64,000 nt of DNA from an uncultured Blautia sp. (GTDB lineage: Bacteria; Bacillota; Clostridia; Lachnospirales; Lachnospiraceae): the NCBI RefSeq assembly GCF_937880195.1, contig NZ_CALFLA010000056.1, forward strand, positions 1 to 64,000, written 5' to 3'. The notes beneath the pieces were generated by a model, which had not been told where the DNA came from, made no database searches, and saw nothing but the letters and a program-made list of their open reading frames with translations. How positions within the stretch are numbered: position 1 is the first letter of the stretch; every line of letters starts with the position of its first letter. Made by a program: the position numbers and the translations under genes. Positions 39,720-49,215 of this stretch are shown in pieces.

Positions 39720-41051
39720 TTACGGTTCCAGACGGTTCATATCTCTGGGAAAAAGGCAGGTCTCTCTTACATTCTCCTCTCCCAGAAGCTGCATAGTCAG
39801 TCTTTCCAGCCCGATTCCAAGCCCTCCGTGAGGCGGCATGCCATGTTTAAAGGAATCCAGATACTGCTCCATTCCTTCTTTCTCCATACCTCTTTCACGG
39901 ATTTTTTCTTTCAGAGAATAATAGTCGTGGATTCTCTGCCCGCCAGTCGTCACTTCCAGTCCCCGGAACAAAAGATCAAAGCTTAACGTAAACCGCTGGT
40001 CTTTTGGATCATCCATAGCATAAAACGGACGTTTCTTAGAAGGATAATGTGTAATAAAAACAAAATCCGCCCCTTCCTCTTCCTTAAAATATCGTCCGAT
40101 CAATGTCTCCTCTTCCGGTTCCAGGTCATATGGATTTCGCACAGGCCTTCCATATTTTTCGAAAGCCAGTTTTTTTGCTTCGTCAAAACGTACTGCTGGA
40201 ATTCTGTCTGTTACAGGCAGCTTTATTTCTAAAAGCGAAAGCTCCTGCTTATATTCTTTATTTAAAAGAGCCATGGCATATTGAAGATATCCTGTTTCCA
40301 TTGCCATGATCTCCTGATAGCTTTCAATATATCCCATTTCAAGATCAAGACTTGTATACTCATTTAAATGGCGTTTTGTATTGTGTTTTTCTGCCCGGAA
40401 TACGGGTCCTGTTTCAAATACACGGTCAAATACGCCTACCATCATCTGTTTGTAAAACTGAGGGCTCTGGGCAAGAACTGCCGGAGTATGAAAATAGCTG
40501 AGTTTAAAAAGATTGGCTCCGCCCTCTGCTCCTCTGGCTCCAATCTTGGGAGTGTGAATCTCCGTAAATCCATTTTTATAAAGATAGTCCCGGAAAGCCC
40601 TTACAAGGCCTTCCTGAATCCGAAACTTTGCCCGTTCCCTGATATTCCGAAGCGCAACAGGCCTCATATTCAGCTTAGCTTCCAGGGAAGTATTCAGCTT
40701 CCACTTATCAATGGCCAGGGGCATTGGTTCTGACGGTGAAGAAAGAATCTGCACACTGTCGATCTTCAGTTCCCGTCCATGGGGAGCACGCTGTTCTTCT
40801 CTCAAAATACCCCTAATCCGAAGTGTCATCCCTTCTTTCAGGTCATGTACAGATATTTCCGCTGTTTCTTTTTCCAATACCGTCTGAAAAATCCCTTCTC
40901 TGCGTCTCAGAATCACAAAAGCCACATCTCCCATATTTCGGATGCTGTGAACGGCTCCCTCCACAACTGCTTTCTCATCCGGCAGCGGATTACCAAGAAG
41001 CGTCTCCCAGGCCGTTGTCTCCTTTTTCCATGTTCCGTCCATATATTCCAT
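39720..41051 (-). CDS. aspS2: Archaeal-type, probably non-discriminating aspartyl-tRNA synthetase
   Basis: This 443-residue class II synthetase has an N-terminal OB-fold anticodon domain (about 25-105) and a catalytic domain with FRAEKHNTKRHLNEYTSLDLEM (read as FRAEKHNTKR then HLNEYTSLDLEM) for motif 2 and GGLGIGLERLTM for motif 3. The short length and lack of the bacterial GAD insertion mark the archaeal/eukaryal type. In Clostridia such an enzyme, encoded next to gatCAB, is thought to charge tRNA-Asn with aspartate for amidation. The non-discriminating property is inferred from that context. GGAGGATGAGG precedes the start. Confidence 0.88.
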   Translation of the reverse strand: MEYMDGTWKKETTAWETLLGNPLPDEKAVVEGAVHSIRNMGDVAFVILRRREGIFQTVLEKETAEISVHDLKEGMTLRIRGILREEQRAPHGRELKIDSVQILSSPSEPMPLAIDKWKLNTSLEAKLNMRPVALRNIRERAKFRIQEGLVRAFRDYLYKNGFTEIHTPKIGARGAEGGANLFKLSYFHTPAVLAQSPQFYKQMMVGVFDRVFETGPVFRAEKHNTKRHLNEYTSLDLEMGYIESYQEIMAMETGYLQYAMALLNKEYKQELSLLEIKLPVTDRIPAVRFDEAKKLAFEKYGRPVRNPYDLEPEEETLIGRYFKEEEGADFVFITHYPSKKRPFYAMDDPKDQRFTLSFDLLFRGLEVTTGGQRIHDYYSLKEKIRERGMEKEGMEQYLDSFKHGMPPHGGLGIGLERLTMQLLGEENVRETCLFPRDMNRLEP

Positions 41052-41095
41052 ATCCTCATCCTCCTCGTTTGTCAGTGGCTTATAAATTTTACATT

Positions 41096-41644
41096 TTACT
41101 CCTCAAAAAATAACATTAATATCATTTGTGCCGTTTCAGCCATATTTGTGCCGGAATCCATACTGCACTTCTGAATATAGCGATATGCCTCTTCCTCACT
41201 CATACAATTTCTCTGCATCAAAATCATTTTTGCGTTTGAAATATAGTTCTGCTCCTTCCAGGTCCTCTTTGGCGGTTTTCTTTTGTTCTTTTTTCTGCGG
41301 CGTTCCCGCTGAACAAGAAGCATATGAACCGTATTGACAAGATCCGAAGCCTTTGCCGGCATTGCCAGTCCCATAACTGATCCCGGGGTTTCACAGAGAA
41401 TCCTTGCCGATGCCAGAAGAAGCATATCAAAATCTGAAGGCATACAGTCTATAAGCTCCATGTAGTTCATATCAGGAAGTCTGAATCCGCAGATCAGGAT
41501 TCCACTTCCCAACTCTGACAAATGGGAGAGCACACCGGAGGCAGAGCTGCTTACAGCAGCCACTGAAAGGCCGTGACGTTCCAAAACTGTGCGCAGCTTC
41601 CTTGCGTCTTCAATTTTTGGCAATGCGATCACAATGCTGTCCAT
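41096..41644 (-). CDS. ANTAR-domain antitermination regulator with degenerate receiver
   Basis: This 182-residue protein has a receiver-like N-terminal domain (about 1-115), a basic linker (RRRKKNKRKPPKR) and a C-terminal ANTAR domain (about 125-180: NYISNAKMILMQRNCMSEEEAYRYI). ANTAR proteins bind RNA hairpins with A1/G4 hexaloops and block terminators. The phosphorylation Asp is missing: Gly53 stands at the expected place in ICGFRLPD, and the N-terminal acidic pair is also absent. Activity is therefore probably controlled by protein binding, for instance to glutamine synthetase or PII, rather than by a kinase. It follows glnA by 37 bases and is a NitR-like candidate regulator of four local leaders. 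Confidence 0.85.
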   Translation of the reverse strand: MDSIVIALPKIEDARKLRTVLERHGLSVAAVSSSASGVLSHLSELGSGILICGFRLPDMNYMELIDCMPSDFDMLLLASARILCETPGSVMGLAMPAKASDLVNTVHMLLVQRERRRKKNKRKPPKRTWKEQNYISNAKMILMQRNCMSEEEAYRYIQKCSMDSGTNMAETAQMILMLFFEE

Positions 41645-41681
41645 AGGTTCCTCTCCTCGTTTTCCGACTTAAGACCGGCTC

Positions 41682-42977
41682 TTACAGACGGTTCAGATAT
41701 GTTTCCAGCTCCCAGTCTGTCACCTGTCTTGTATATCTCTGCCATTCTTTTTTCTTAGATTCCAGATAAGATCTGCAAAAGCGCTCTCCCAAAACGCCCT
41801 GTATCCAAGTACTGTTTTCAAATTCATCAATAGCATCCTTCAGAGTTTCCGGAAGGCTGTCACCTTGGAAATATTCTCCTGCCTTTGGCGGCATGATTCT
41901 GTTCTTTATTCCATCCATTCCGGCAGCAAGGCACACTGCGATTACCAGATATGGATTGGAGGCTGCATCAGGACTTCTAAGCTCTACTCTGGATTGCTGA
42001 CCTCTTCCTTTTGGAATACGCACCAGCGACTTCTGGTTGTATTCTGTCCAGCTAAGTTCTGTAGGAGCTCCATATCCTGGTACAAGTCTTTTATAAGAAT
42101 TTACCAGGGGATTTGTAATAAGAGCCATCTCCTTACTGTGAGCCAGAAGACCTCCTGCAAAGTAAAGAGCCGTATTACTGATCTCTTCTGTTTTCTCCCT
42201 GCACTCAAAAAGATTTTTCCCCTCTTTTACAAGAGAAAATTTAAGATGCATACCGGAGCCATTAACCTCAGAACGGGGTTTTGGCATAAAGGTTGCATGC
42301 AGTCCGTGTCTTCTGGCTACCGTACGCACCGCCATCTTAAAGGTAATAATACTGTCGGCAATGGTTCCCGCCTCACCGTAACGGAAGTCGATCTCATGCT
42401 GTGCAGGAGCCTTCTCATGGTGAGAGGATTCTATCTCCAGTCCCATGTCTTCAAGGGTCAGTACCATATCTCTTCTGGCGTTTTCTCCCAGGTCAAGAGG
42501 ACTGACATCAAGATATCCTGCCTTTTCATGACTGACTGTAGTAGGTATCCCATTATCATCTGTATGAAACAGAAAAAATTCACATTCAGGATCTACATAA
42601 AAAGTATAGCCTTCTTCTCCCGCCTTCTGCAGACTGCGTTTCAGAATATATCTGACACTGTCTTCATAAGGCGTTCCGTTTGCCCGGTAAAGATCACAGA
42701 GAAATCTGGCCACCTTGCCCTGCTGCGGTCTCCATGGAAGAATGGTAAATGTGTCAAGATCCGGATGAAGAAAAATATCCGTCTCCGGCGGCGCCGTTTC
42801 TCCTGTCACCAGAGACCAGTCCACACTACAGCGATTGTCCAGCGCACGGGGAAGTTCCCGTGATGTCACTGCTATATTTTTGATAACACCAAACATATCA
42901 GTAAACTGAAGCCGGATAAATTCCACATCCTCATCCTCAATTAATTGCAATATTTCCTCTCTGGAATAATTCCCCAT
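41682..42977 (-). CDS. glnA: Glutamine synthetase, type I
   Basis: This 431-residue ATP-dependent enzyme makes glutamine from glutamate and ammonia. Beta-grasp N-terminal and catalytic C-terminal domains are complete. Motifs are VDWSLVTGET near the start of the active site, ESSHHEKAPAQHEIDFRYG (split: SSHHEKAPAQHEIDF) for metal and ammonium binding, and VPGYGAPTELSWTEYNQ for ATP. The size suits the short GSI-alpha group without adenylylation insert. The ATG at 42977 is preceded by AAAGGAGAG. The leader carries an attenuator with an ANTAR-type hexaloop. A second, unrelated glutamine synthetase (type III) is encoded 10 kb away. Confidence 0.95.
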   Translation of the reverse strand: MGNYSREEILQLIEDEDVEFIRLQFTDMFGVIKNIAVTSRELPRALDNRCSVDWSLVTGETAPPETDIFLHPDLDTFTILPWRPQQGKVARFLCDLYRANGTPYEDSVRYILKRSLQKAGEEGYTFYVDPECEFFLFHTDDNGIPTTVSHEKAGYLDVSPLDLGENARRDMVLTLEDMGLEIESSHHEKAPAQHEIDFRYGEAGTIADSIITFKMAVRTVARRHGLHATFMPKPRSEVNGSGMHLKFSLVKEGKNLFECREKTEEISNTALYFAGGLLAHSKEMALITNPLVNSYKRLVPGYGAPTELSWTEYNQKSLVRIPKGRGQQSRVELRSPDAASNPYLVIAVCLAAGMDGIKNRIMPPKAGEYFQGDSLPETLKDAIDEFENSTWIQGVLGERFCRSYLESKKKEWQRYTRQVTDWELETYLNRL

Positions 42978-43003
42978 GTTGTTCTCTCCTTTGTTATGAA
43001 AAA

Positions 43004-43054
43004 TAAAAAAAGGCGCACTTTCAACAGCTACCCATTGAAAGAACACCTTTGTTC
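43004..43054 (-). promoter_or_regulatory. Attenuator with ANTAR-type hexaloop in the glnA leader
   Basis: On the minus strand GAAC-AAAGGT-GTTC forms a 4-bp stem with loop AAAGGT (43041-43054). The loop and 3' arm, AAAGGTGTTC, are reused in a terminator: AAAGG...CTTTCAA pairs with TTGAAAG...GCCTTT and is followed by a T-run (43004-43050). The two structures exclude each other, so a protein that holds the first would allow transcription into glnA. Confidence 0.75.
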
Positions 43055-43062
43055 ATGGTGGT

Positions 43063-43091
43063 ATTATAGCAATCTGGTTTCCTCTTGTCAA
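43063..43091 (-). promoter_or_regulatory. Promoter of glnA
   Basis: TTGACA, 17 bases and TATAAT on the minus strand; start is predicted a few bases before the hexaloop hairpin. Confidence 0.88.
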
Positions 43092-43135
43092 CAAATTCCT
43101 GATGAAGAATCTTTCAAACTTCTAATGAGGGCAGA

Positions 43136-44620
43136 TCAGAGATTCGTATATCCCATAAGTGATTCATCTACCGCTCTGGCTGCTTCTCTTCCTTCCCGGA
43201 TCGCCCACACAACAAGGGACTGTCCTCTTCTCATATCACCTGCTGCAAACACACGGGGAACATTTGTTTCATAACCCTCTGAAGCAGTTTTTACATTTGT
43301 TCTTCCATCTACCGCTACCTGAAAAGCATCTGTTACATACTTCTGACTTCCAAGAAAGCCTGCTGCGATCAGGACAAGCTCTGCCGGAATCACCTCTTCA
43401 GAACCCTCCACTGGAATCATCTTCATTCTTCCTGTTTTTTCGTCACAGACACTTTTCAGTTTCGTGATCTTTGCTTTACAGACGTTTCCTTTTTTATCCG
43501 GGATAAACTCTGTTACCGTAGTCTGATAAACTCTTGGATCATGACCAAAAACTGCTGCTGCCTCTTCCTGACCGTAATCTGTTTTCAGAATTTTCGGCCA
43601 CTGTGGCCATGGATTTGCTTCTGTTCGTTCAGCCGGAGGTTCCGGCATCATTTCTAGCTGTGTCACACTTTTTGCTCCAAGCCGGATAACCGTTCCCACA
43701 CAGTCATTCCCTGTATCTCCTCCGCCTATTACAAGAACGTTTTTTCCTTTTGCCAGTTCTTTTGGAGCCTTCTGGAAATCGCTGTCTAGAAGTGTTTTGG
43801 TTACTTTTCCCAAAAAATCCACAGCAAAATAAATCCCTCCTGCTTCTCTTCCCGGAATCCGTAGGTCTCTTGGATTTGACGCGCCGCATGTAAGCAGTAC
43901 ACGGTCATACTTTTTCAGAAGCTCTTCGGCCTTAATATCCCTGCCTACGTCTGTATTCACTACAAAGCGGACTCCTTCCTCCTCCATAAGGCGGATTCGT
44001 CTGTCTACCACAGCTTTCTCCAGCTTCATGTTTGGAATTCCATATCGGAGCAAACCGCCCGGACGGTCACTTCTCTCATAAACAGTAACGCTGTGTCCTC
44101 TTCTGTTCAGCTGCTGAGCTGCTGCAAGACCGGAAGGACCGCTTCCTACAACCGCAATCGTCTTGCCTGTGCGCACCATCGGCTTTTGAGGCTTAACCCA
44201 GCCTTCCTCAAATGCAGTTTCAATGATCGCACGTTCATTTTCTTTTGTAGCTACAGGCTCTCCGTCCATATTACAGGTACATGCAGCCTCACAAAGAGCC
44301 GGACACACCCTGGAGGTAAACTCCGGAAAGCTGTGAGTTTTACTTAGTCTTAAATATGCCTGCTTCCAGTTTCCTGTATAGACCAGGTCGTTTGTCTCCG
44401 GAACCAGATTATGAAGCGGACAGCCGGAGGTCATTCCTCCAAGGGTTGCTCCTGACTGACAGAAGGGGACTCCGCATGCCATGCAGCGGGCTCCCTGAAG
44501 CTTCTGTTTTTCCCGGCTTAAAGGAATACGAAACTCATGGAAATCTGCAATTCTTATCTTTGGATCAAGTACCCTGGCTGTTTGTCTCTGATATTCTAAA
44601 AATCCTGTTGGTTTTCCCAT
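43136..44620 (-). CDS. gltD: Glutamate synthase (NADPH), small subunit
   Basis: This 494-residue flavoprotein feeds electrons from NADPH to the large subunit. The N-terminal domain binds two 4Fe-4S clusters (CMACGVPFCQS and CPALCEAACTC). FAD binding shows in VVGSGPSGLAAAQQL and NADPH binding in VIGGGDTGNDCVGT. The GAAGDMRRGQ-like motif (FAAGDMRRGQSLV) closes the FAD site. It follows gltB by ten bases and has no terminator before the glnA promoter, so readthrough into glnA is possible. Confidence 0.95.
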   Translation of the reverse strand: MGKPTGFLEYQRQTARVLDPKIRIADFHEFRIPLSREKQKLQGARCMACGVPFCQSGATLGGMTSGCPLHNLVPETNDLVYTGNWKQAYLRLSKTHSFPEFTSRVCPALCEAACTCNMDGEPVATKENERAIIETAFEEGWVKPQKPMVRTGKTIAVVGSGPSGLAAAQQLNRRGHSVTVYERSDRPGGLLRYGIPNMKLEKAVVDRRIRLMEEEGVRFVVNTDVGRDIKAEELLKKYDRVLLTCGASNPRDLRIPGREAGGIYFAVDFLGKVTKTLLDSDFQKAPKELAKGKNVLVIGGGDTGNDCVGTVIRLGAKSVTQLEMMPEPPAERTEANPWPQWPKILKTDYGQEEAAAVFGHDPRVYQTTVTEFIPDKKGNVCKAKITKLKSVCDEKTGRMKMIPVEGSEEVIPAELVLIAAGFLGSQKYVTDAFQVAVDGRTNVKTASEGYETNVPRVFAAGDMRRGQSLVVWAIREGREAARAVDESLMGYTNL

Positions 44621-44630
44621 GATATCCTCC

Positions 44631-47600
44631 TTAATGTTTTATTCCCGTACTTTCATAAAAGGCTTCCATCTGCGCCTGCTCTCCTGTAAGACCTTTTTCC
44701 TCAAGCTTAGCGCTTAAAGTCAGCATCTTTTTGTACTCATCCGGGATCAGCTTTTTAAAATGAGGCAAATACTGTTCAAAATGATCCAGCACCTCTTTTC
44801 CAATATCGGAGCCTGTAGCCTCCACATGGGCTCTGATCAGATCATAAAGCTCTTTTTTGTCATATTTATTTTCTACTTTTTCAATGGAAAGCATGGCCTT
44901 GTTCATATTTCGGTAAAGACTGTTTTCCAGATCCAGCACATAAGCAATTCCACCGCTCATTCCTGCCGCAAAGTTTTTTCCGGTTTTTCCAAGTACTACC
45001 ACACGGCCGCCTGTCATATATTCACAGCCATGCTCGCCCACGCCTTCTACTACCGCGTCTGCGCCGGAATTACGTACAGCAAACCGCTCTCCTGCAACGC
45101 CGTTAATAAAGGCAGCTCCGCTTGTGGCTCCATACAGCGCTACATTTCCTACGATAATATTTTCTTCTGCTCTGTATCCTGCTTTTTCCGGGATTTTTAC
45201 GATTAATCTTCCTCCGGACAGACCTTTTCCAAAATAATCATTACTGTCTCCGGTAAGAACCAGCGTCAGTCCCTTTGGAATAAAAGCGCCGAAGCTTTGA
45301 CCTCCGGAACCGTTGCAATATACAACGATAGTATCGTCTGGAAGTCCTTTTCCTGTTTTTCTTGTAATCTCTGCTCCAAGCAGTGTTCCAAAAGTACGGT
45401 CTGTGTTTGTAACATCAACAGTAAGTTCTGTTTTTCTGCCTTTTGTAATTGCATCTGCACACTTTTTCAACAATACTTTTTCATCCAGGGTTTTCTCCAA
45501 TCCAAAATGATAAACCGCTTTCGGATCAAATGTAACCTTCTGTCCGCTGTTGGCGTAAGGATTTTGCAGGATGGCGCTGATGTCCACCTTTCCCATATGC
45601 GTCTCCTTTTTTTTGTCAGCTTCCTTAAGAAGATCGCTTCTTCCCACCATCTCATCCACTGTTCTTACACCAAGCCGGGCCATATATTCTCTCAGCTCCT
45701 GCGCTATAAATTTCATGAAATTCTCCACGTATTCCGGTTTTCCACGGAAGCGTTTCCGAAGCTTTGGATTCTGGGTAGCCACACCTACAGGGCAGGTATC
45801 CAGGTTGCACACACGCATCATCACACAGCCCATTGTTACAAGAGGCGCTGTTGCAAAACCAAATTCTTCTGCACCAAGCAGCGCTGCCACAGCAACGTCC
45901 CTGCCGCTCATCAGCTTTCCGTCTGTTTCAATCCGCACTCTGTTTCGAAGTCCGTTTTTTAACAGTGTCTGATGAGTTTCACTGAGCCCCAGCTCCCAGG
46001 GAAGGCCTGCATTATGAATGGAACTCCGTGGAGCCGCACCTGTTCCCCCGTCATATCCGGATATCAGAATTGTCTGCGCTCCGGCCTTGGCTACCCCGGC
46101 GGCAACAGTTCCCACACCTGCCTCTGATACCAGCTTTACAGAAATATCCGCATACTTATTGGAGTTTTTCAGGTCATAGATCAGCTGTGCCAGATCCTCG
46201 ATAGAATAAATATCATGATGGGGCGGCGGCGAGATCAGGCTTACCCCTGGTGTTGAATGGCGGGTTTTTGCAACCCATGGATATACCTTTTTTGCAGGAA
46301 GATGTCCTCCCTCTCCCGGCTTTGCCCCCTGAGCCATTTTAATCTGGATCTCCCTTGCGGAAACAAGATAACGGCTTGTAACTCCGAACCGTCCGCTTGC
46401 CACCTGCTTTATAGCTGAACAGCGGTCATTGTCTGATCCTGCAGAAGCAATACGCTCCTCACTTTCCCCGCCTTCTCCTGTATTGGACTTTCCGTGAAGA
46501 TGATTCATGGCAACAGCAAGCGTCTCATGTGCTTCCTGGGAAATAGAACCGTAGGACATTGCTCCTGTTTTAAAGCGCTTTACGATTTCCTCAACGCCTT
46601 CTACCTCTTCAATAGGAAGAGGTTCCTCTGCATAGACAAAATCCATCAGTCCTCTTAAAGAACCGTGATTTTCTTCATCAACAAGCTTTGTATATTCCTT
46701 AAACTGCTCATAGCTTCCATTTTTTGTGGACTGCTGAAGAAGATGTATGGTTTCGGGATTATATCTGTGTTCCTCTCCCTGGCTTCTCATCTTGTGGGCT
46801 CCCACACTGTCCAGGGTCAGATCTGTACTAAGCCCCAGAGGGTCAAATGCCTCTGAATGAAGCTTTTCTACATTTTCCTCAATATCTTCCAGGGTAATCC
46901 CGCCTATACGGCTCACCGTACCTGTAAAATATTTATCAATTACTTCGCCAGAAATACCTACCGCTTCAAAAATCTGAGATCCCTGATAAGACTGAATGGT
47001 TGAAATTCCCATTTTTGACGCAATTTTTACAATTCCGCTTAATACCGCATGGTTATAATCATCCACTGCCGCATAATAATCTTTATCCAGCATATGATTT
47101 TCGATAAGCTCCCTGATCGTTTCCTGAGCAAGATATGGGTTCACCGCACTTGCTCCATAGCCAAGAAGTGTTGCAAAATGATGAACCTCTCTGGGTTCTC
47201 CCGATTCCAGAATAATTGCAAGAGACGTACTCTTTTTTGTCTTTACTAGGTGCTGATGTACTGCAGACACAGCCAGAAGAGAAGGAATCGGCATATGGTT
47301 TTCATCCACTCCACGGTCTGAAAGCACAAGAATATTTGCTCCCTCCCGAAATGCCTTGTCTACCTCCACAAAAAGCCGGTCAATAGCACGCTCCAGCTTT
47401 GTGCTTTTATAATAAAGAGTAGAGACTACTGCGCTTCTAAGACCTTCCTCCTTCAGGTTTTTAATCTTCAACATGTCTGTATTGGTCAAAATCGGATGTA
47501 CAATTTTTAAAACTCTACAGTTTTCCGGCTTCTGTACAAGAAGATTTCCGTCTTTTCCCGCGTAAACACTGGTGGATGTTACGATCTCCTCTCTGATTGC

Positions 47601-49181
47601 GTCAATTGGAGGATTTGTCACCTGGGCAAAAAGCTGTTTAAAGTAATCAAACAACGGACGGTGCTCTTTGGAAAGTACGGCAAGCGGAGTGTCTACTCCC
47701 ATTGCCCCTATACTTTCCGCACCGTTTAAAGCCATGTTTCTGACAGAGGTTCGATACTGCTCATAAGTATAGCCAAAAGCCTTCTGCAGTCTTGCCCTCT
47801 GTTCCTCTGTGTATTCCTCCACCCGGACATTGGGTATTCTGATGTCTTTCAGCTTTACAAGATTACGGTTAAGCCATTCTCCATAAGGCTGCTCTTTTGC
47901 GTATCTTTCCTTCAGTTCGTCATCATCGATTAGTTTTCCTTTAACCGTATCCACAAGAAGGATTTTTCCCGGATGAAGGCGTTCTTTCAGAACTATTTTT
48001 TCCTCCGGTACAGGAAGCACACCTACCTCTGAAGACAGAATCATATATCCGTCTGAGGTAATATAATATCTGGACGGTCTGAGTCCGTTCCGGTCAAGGA
48101 CTGCTCCCATAACATCTCCATCTGAAAACAGAATAGAAGCCGGTCCATCCCAGGGTTCCATCATGGTTGCATAGTACTGATAAAAGTCTCTTTTTTCCTG
48201 AGAAATCGTATCATTATATGCCCATGGCTCAGGTATTGTGATCATAACTGCAAGAGGAAGATCCATGCCGCTCATTACAAGGAATTCCAGGGTATTATCA
48301 AGCATGGCAGAGTCTGATCCATTTCTGTTTACCACAGGAAGTACCTTATGAAGCTGTCCTTTCAGATAAGGGGATTCCATATTTTCTTCCCTTGCAAGCA
48401 TTTTGTCTGCATTCCCACGAATGGTATTGATTTCTCCATTATGAACAATAAAACGGTTAGGATGGGCTCTCTCCCAGCTTGGATTGGTATTTGTACTGAA
48501 TCTGGAATGAACCATTGCAATGGCTGACTCATAATCCTGATTTTGAAGATCTGTAAAAAAAGTACGGAGCTGGCCTACCAGAAACATTCCCTTGTATACA
48601 ATTGTCCGGCTGCTCATGGAAACTACATAGGTATTATCATTGCTCTGCTCAAATTCCCGGCGGGCGATATACAGCTTCCTGTCAAAATCGATTCCCTTAT
48701 CCACATCCTGAGGTTTTTTGATAAATGCCTGCATAATACAAGGCATACAGACTCTTGCCTTATGTCCCAGCACATCCGGAACTATCGGAACTGTTCTCCA
48801 TCCAAGAAGTTTCAGACCTTCTTTTTCAAGAATGATCTCGAACATCTTTTTTGCCTGGGCACGTCTTATTTCATGTTCTGGAAAAAAGATCTGGGCAATT
48901 CCGTATTCTCTTTCTCCGCCGATTTCAAATCCCTCTTTTTTACATGCTTTTTTAAAAAATTTATGAGAGATCTGCAAAAGGATTCCTACTCCGTCTCCTG
49001 TCTCTCCCTCTGCGTCCTTACCTGCACGATGTTCCAGATTTTCTACAATACGCAATGCGTTTGCTACTGTTTCATGAGTCTTTTTTCCTTTTATGTTGAC
49101 AACTGCTCCGATACCGCAGTTGTCATGTTCAAATTCCTGACGGTAAAGCCCCTTTTCTTTTTCATTTCTGGCTTCTTTCAT
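44631..49181 (-). CDS. gltB: Glutamate synthase (NADPH), large subunit
   Basis: This 1516-residue enzyme transfers the amide of glutamine to 2-oxoglutarate, giving two glutamates. Domains in order: class II glutaminase with the nucleophile Cys exposed after propeptide removal (EHDNCGIGAVV), a central domain, the FMN-binding barrel with GGESEERIASAGSDNDR and the 3Fe-4S cysteines in CNLDTCPVG, and a C-terminal beta-helix with GGRVVVLGKTGKNFAAGMSGG (read in two parts). The start ATG at 49181 has AAAGG nine bases upstream. It lies between pyrG and gltD in one transcription unit. Confidence 0.95.
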   Translation of the reverse strand: MKEARNEKEKGLYRQEFEHDNCGIGAVVNIKGKKTHETVANALRIVENLEHRAGKDAEGETGDGVGILLQISHKFFKKACKKEGFEIGGEREYGIAQIFFPEHEIRRAQAKKMFEIILEKEGLKLLGWRTVPIVPDVLGHKARVCMPCIMQAFIKKPQDVDKGIDFDRKLYIARREFEQSNDNTYVVSMSSRTIVYKGMFLVGQLRTFFTDLQNQDYESAIAMVHSRFSTNTNPSWERAHPNRFIVHNGEINTIRGNADKMLAREENMESPYLKGQLHKVLPVVNRNGSDSAMLDNTLEFLVMSGMDLPLAVMITIPEPWAYNDTISQEKRDFYQYYATMMEPWDGPASILFSDGDVMGAVLDRNGLRPSRYYITSDGYMILSSEVGVLPVPEEKIVLKERLHPGKILLVDTVKGKLIDDDELKERYAKEQPYGEWLNRNLVKLKDIRIPNVRVEEYTEEQRARLQKAFGYTYEQYRTSVRNMALNGAESIGAMGVDTPLAVLSKEHRPLFDYFKQLFAQVTNPPIDAIREEIVTSTSVYAGKDGNLLVQKPENCRVLKIVHPILTNTDMLKIKNLKEEGLRSAVVSTLYYKSTKLERAIDRLFVEVDKAFREGANILVLSDRGVDENHMPIPSLLAVSAVHQHLVKTKKSTSLAIILESGEPREVHHFATLLGYGASAVNPYLAQETIRELIENHMLDKDYYAAVDDYNHAVLSGIVKIASKMGISTIQSYQGSQIFEAVGISGEVIDKYFTGTVSRIGGITLEDIEENVEKLHSEAFDPLGLSTDLTLDSVGAHKMRSQGEEHRYNPETIHLLQQSTKNGSYEQFKEYTKLVDEENHGSLRGLMDFVYAEEPLPIEEVEGVEEIVKRFKTGAMSYGSISQEAHETLAVAMNHLHGKSNTGEGGESEERIASAGSDNDRCSAIKQVASGRFGVTSRYLVSAREIQIKMAQGAKPGEGGHLPAKKVYPWVAKTRHSTPGVSLISPPPHHDIYSIEDLAQLIYDLKNSNKYADISVKLVSEAGVGTVAAGVAKAGAQTILISGYDGGTGAAPRSSIHNAGLPWELGLSETHQTLLKNGLRNRVRIETDGKLMSGRDVAVAALLGAEEFGFATAPLVTMGCVMMRVCNLDTCPVGVATQNPKLRKRFRGKPEYVENFMKFIAQELREYMARLGVRTVDEMVGRSDLLKEADKKKETHMGKVDISAILQNPYANSGQKVTFDPKAVYHFGLEKTLDEKVLLKKCADAITKGRKTELTVDVTNTDRTFGTLLGAEITRKTGKGLPDDTIVVYCNGSGGQSFGAFIPKGLTLVLTGDSNDYFGKGLSGGRLIVKIPEKAGYRAEENIIVGNVALYGATSGAAFINGVAGERFAVRNSGADAVVEGVGEHGCEYMTGGRVVVLGKTGKNFAAGMSGGIAYVLDLENSLYRNMNKAMLSIEKVENKYDKKELYDLIRAHVEATGSDIGKEVLDHFEQYLPHFKKLIPDEYKKMLTLSAKLEEKGLTGEQAQMEAFYESTGIKH

Positions 49182-49215
49182 ACTCCTCATCCTTTCGTAT
49201 TCCTGTCTGTTCCCT

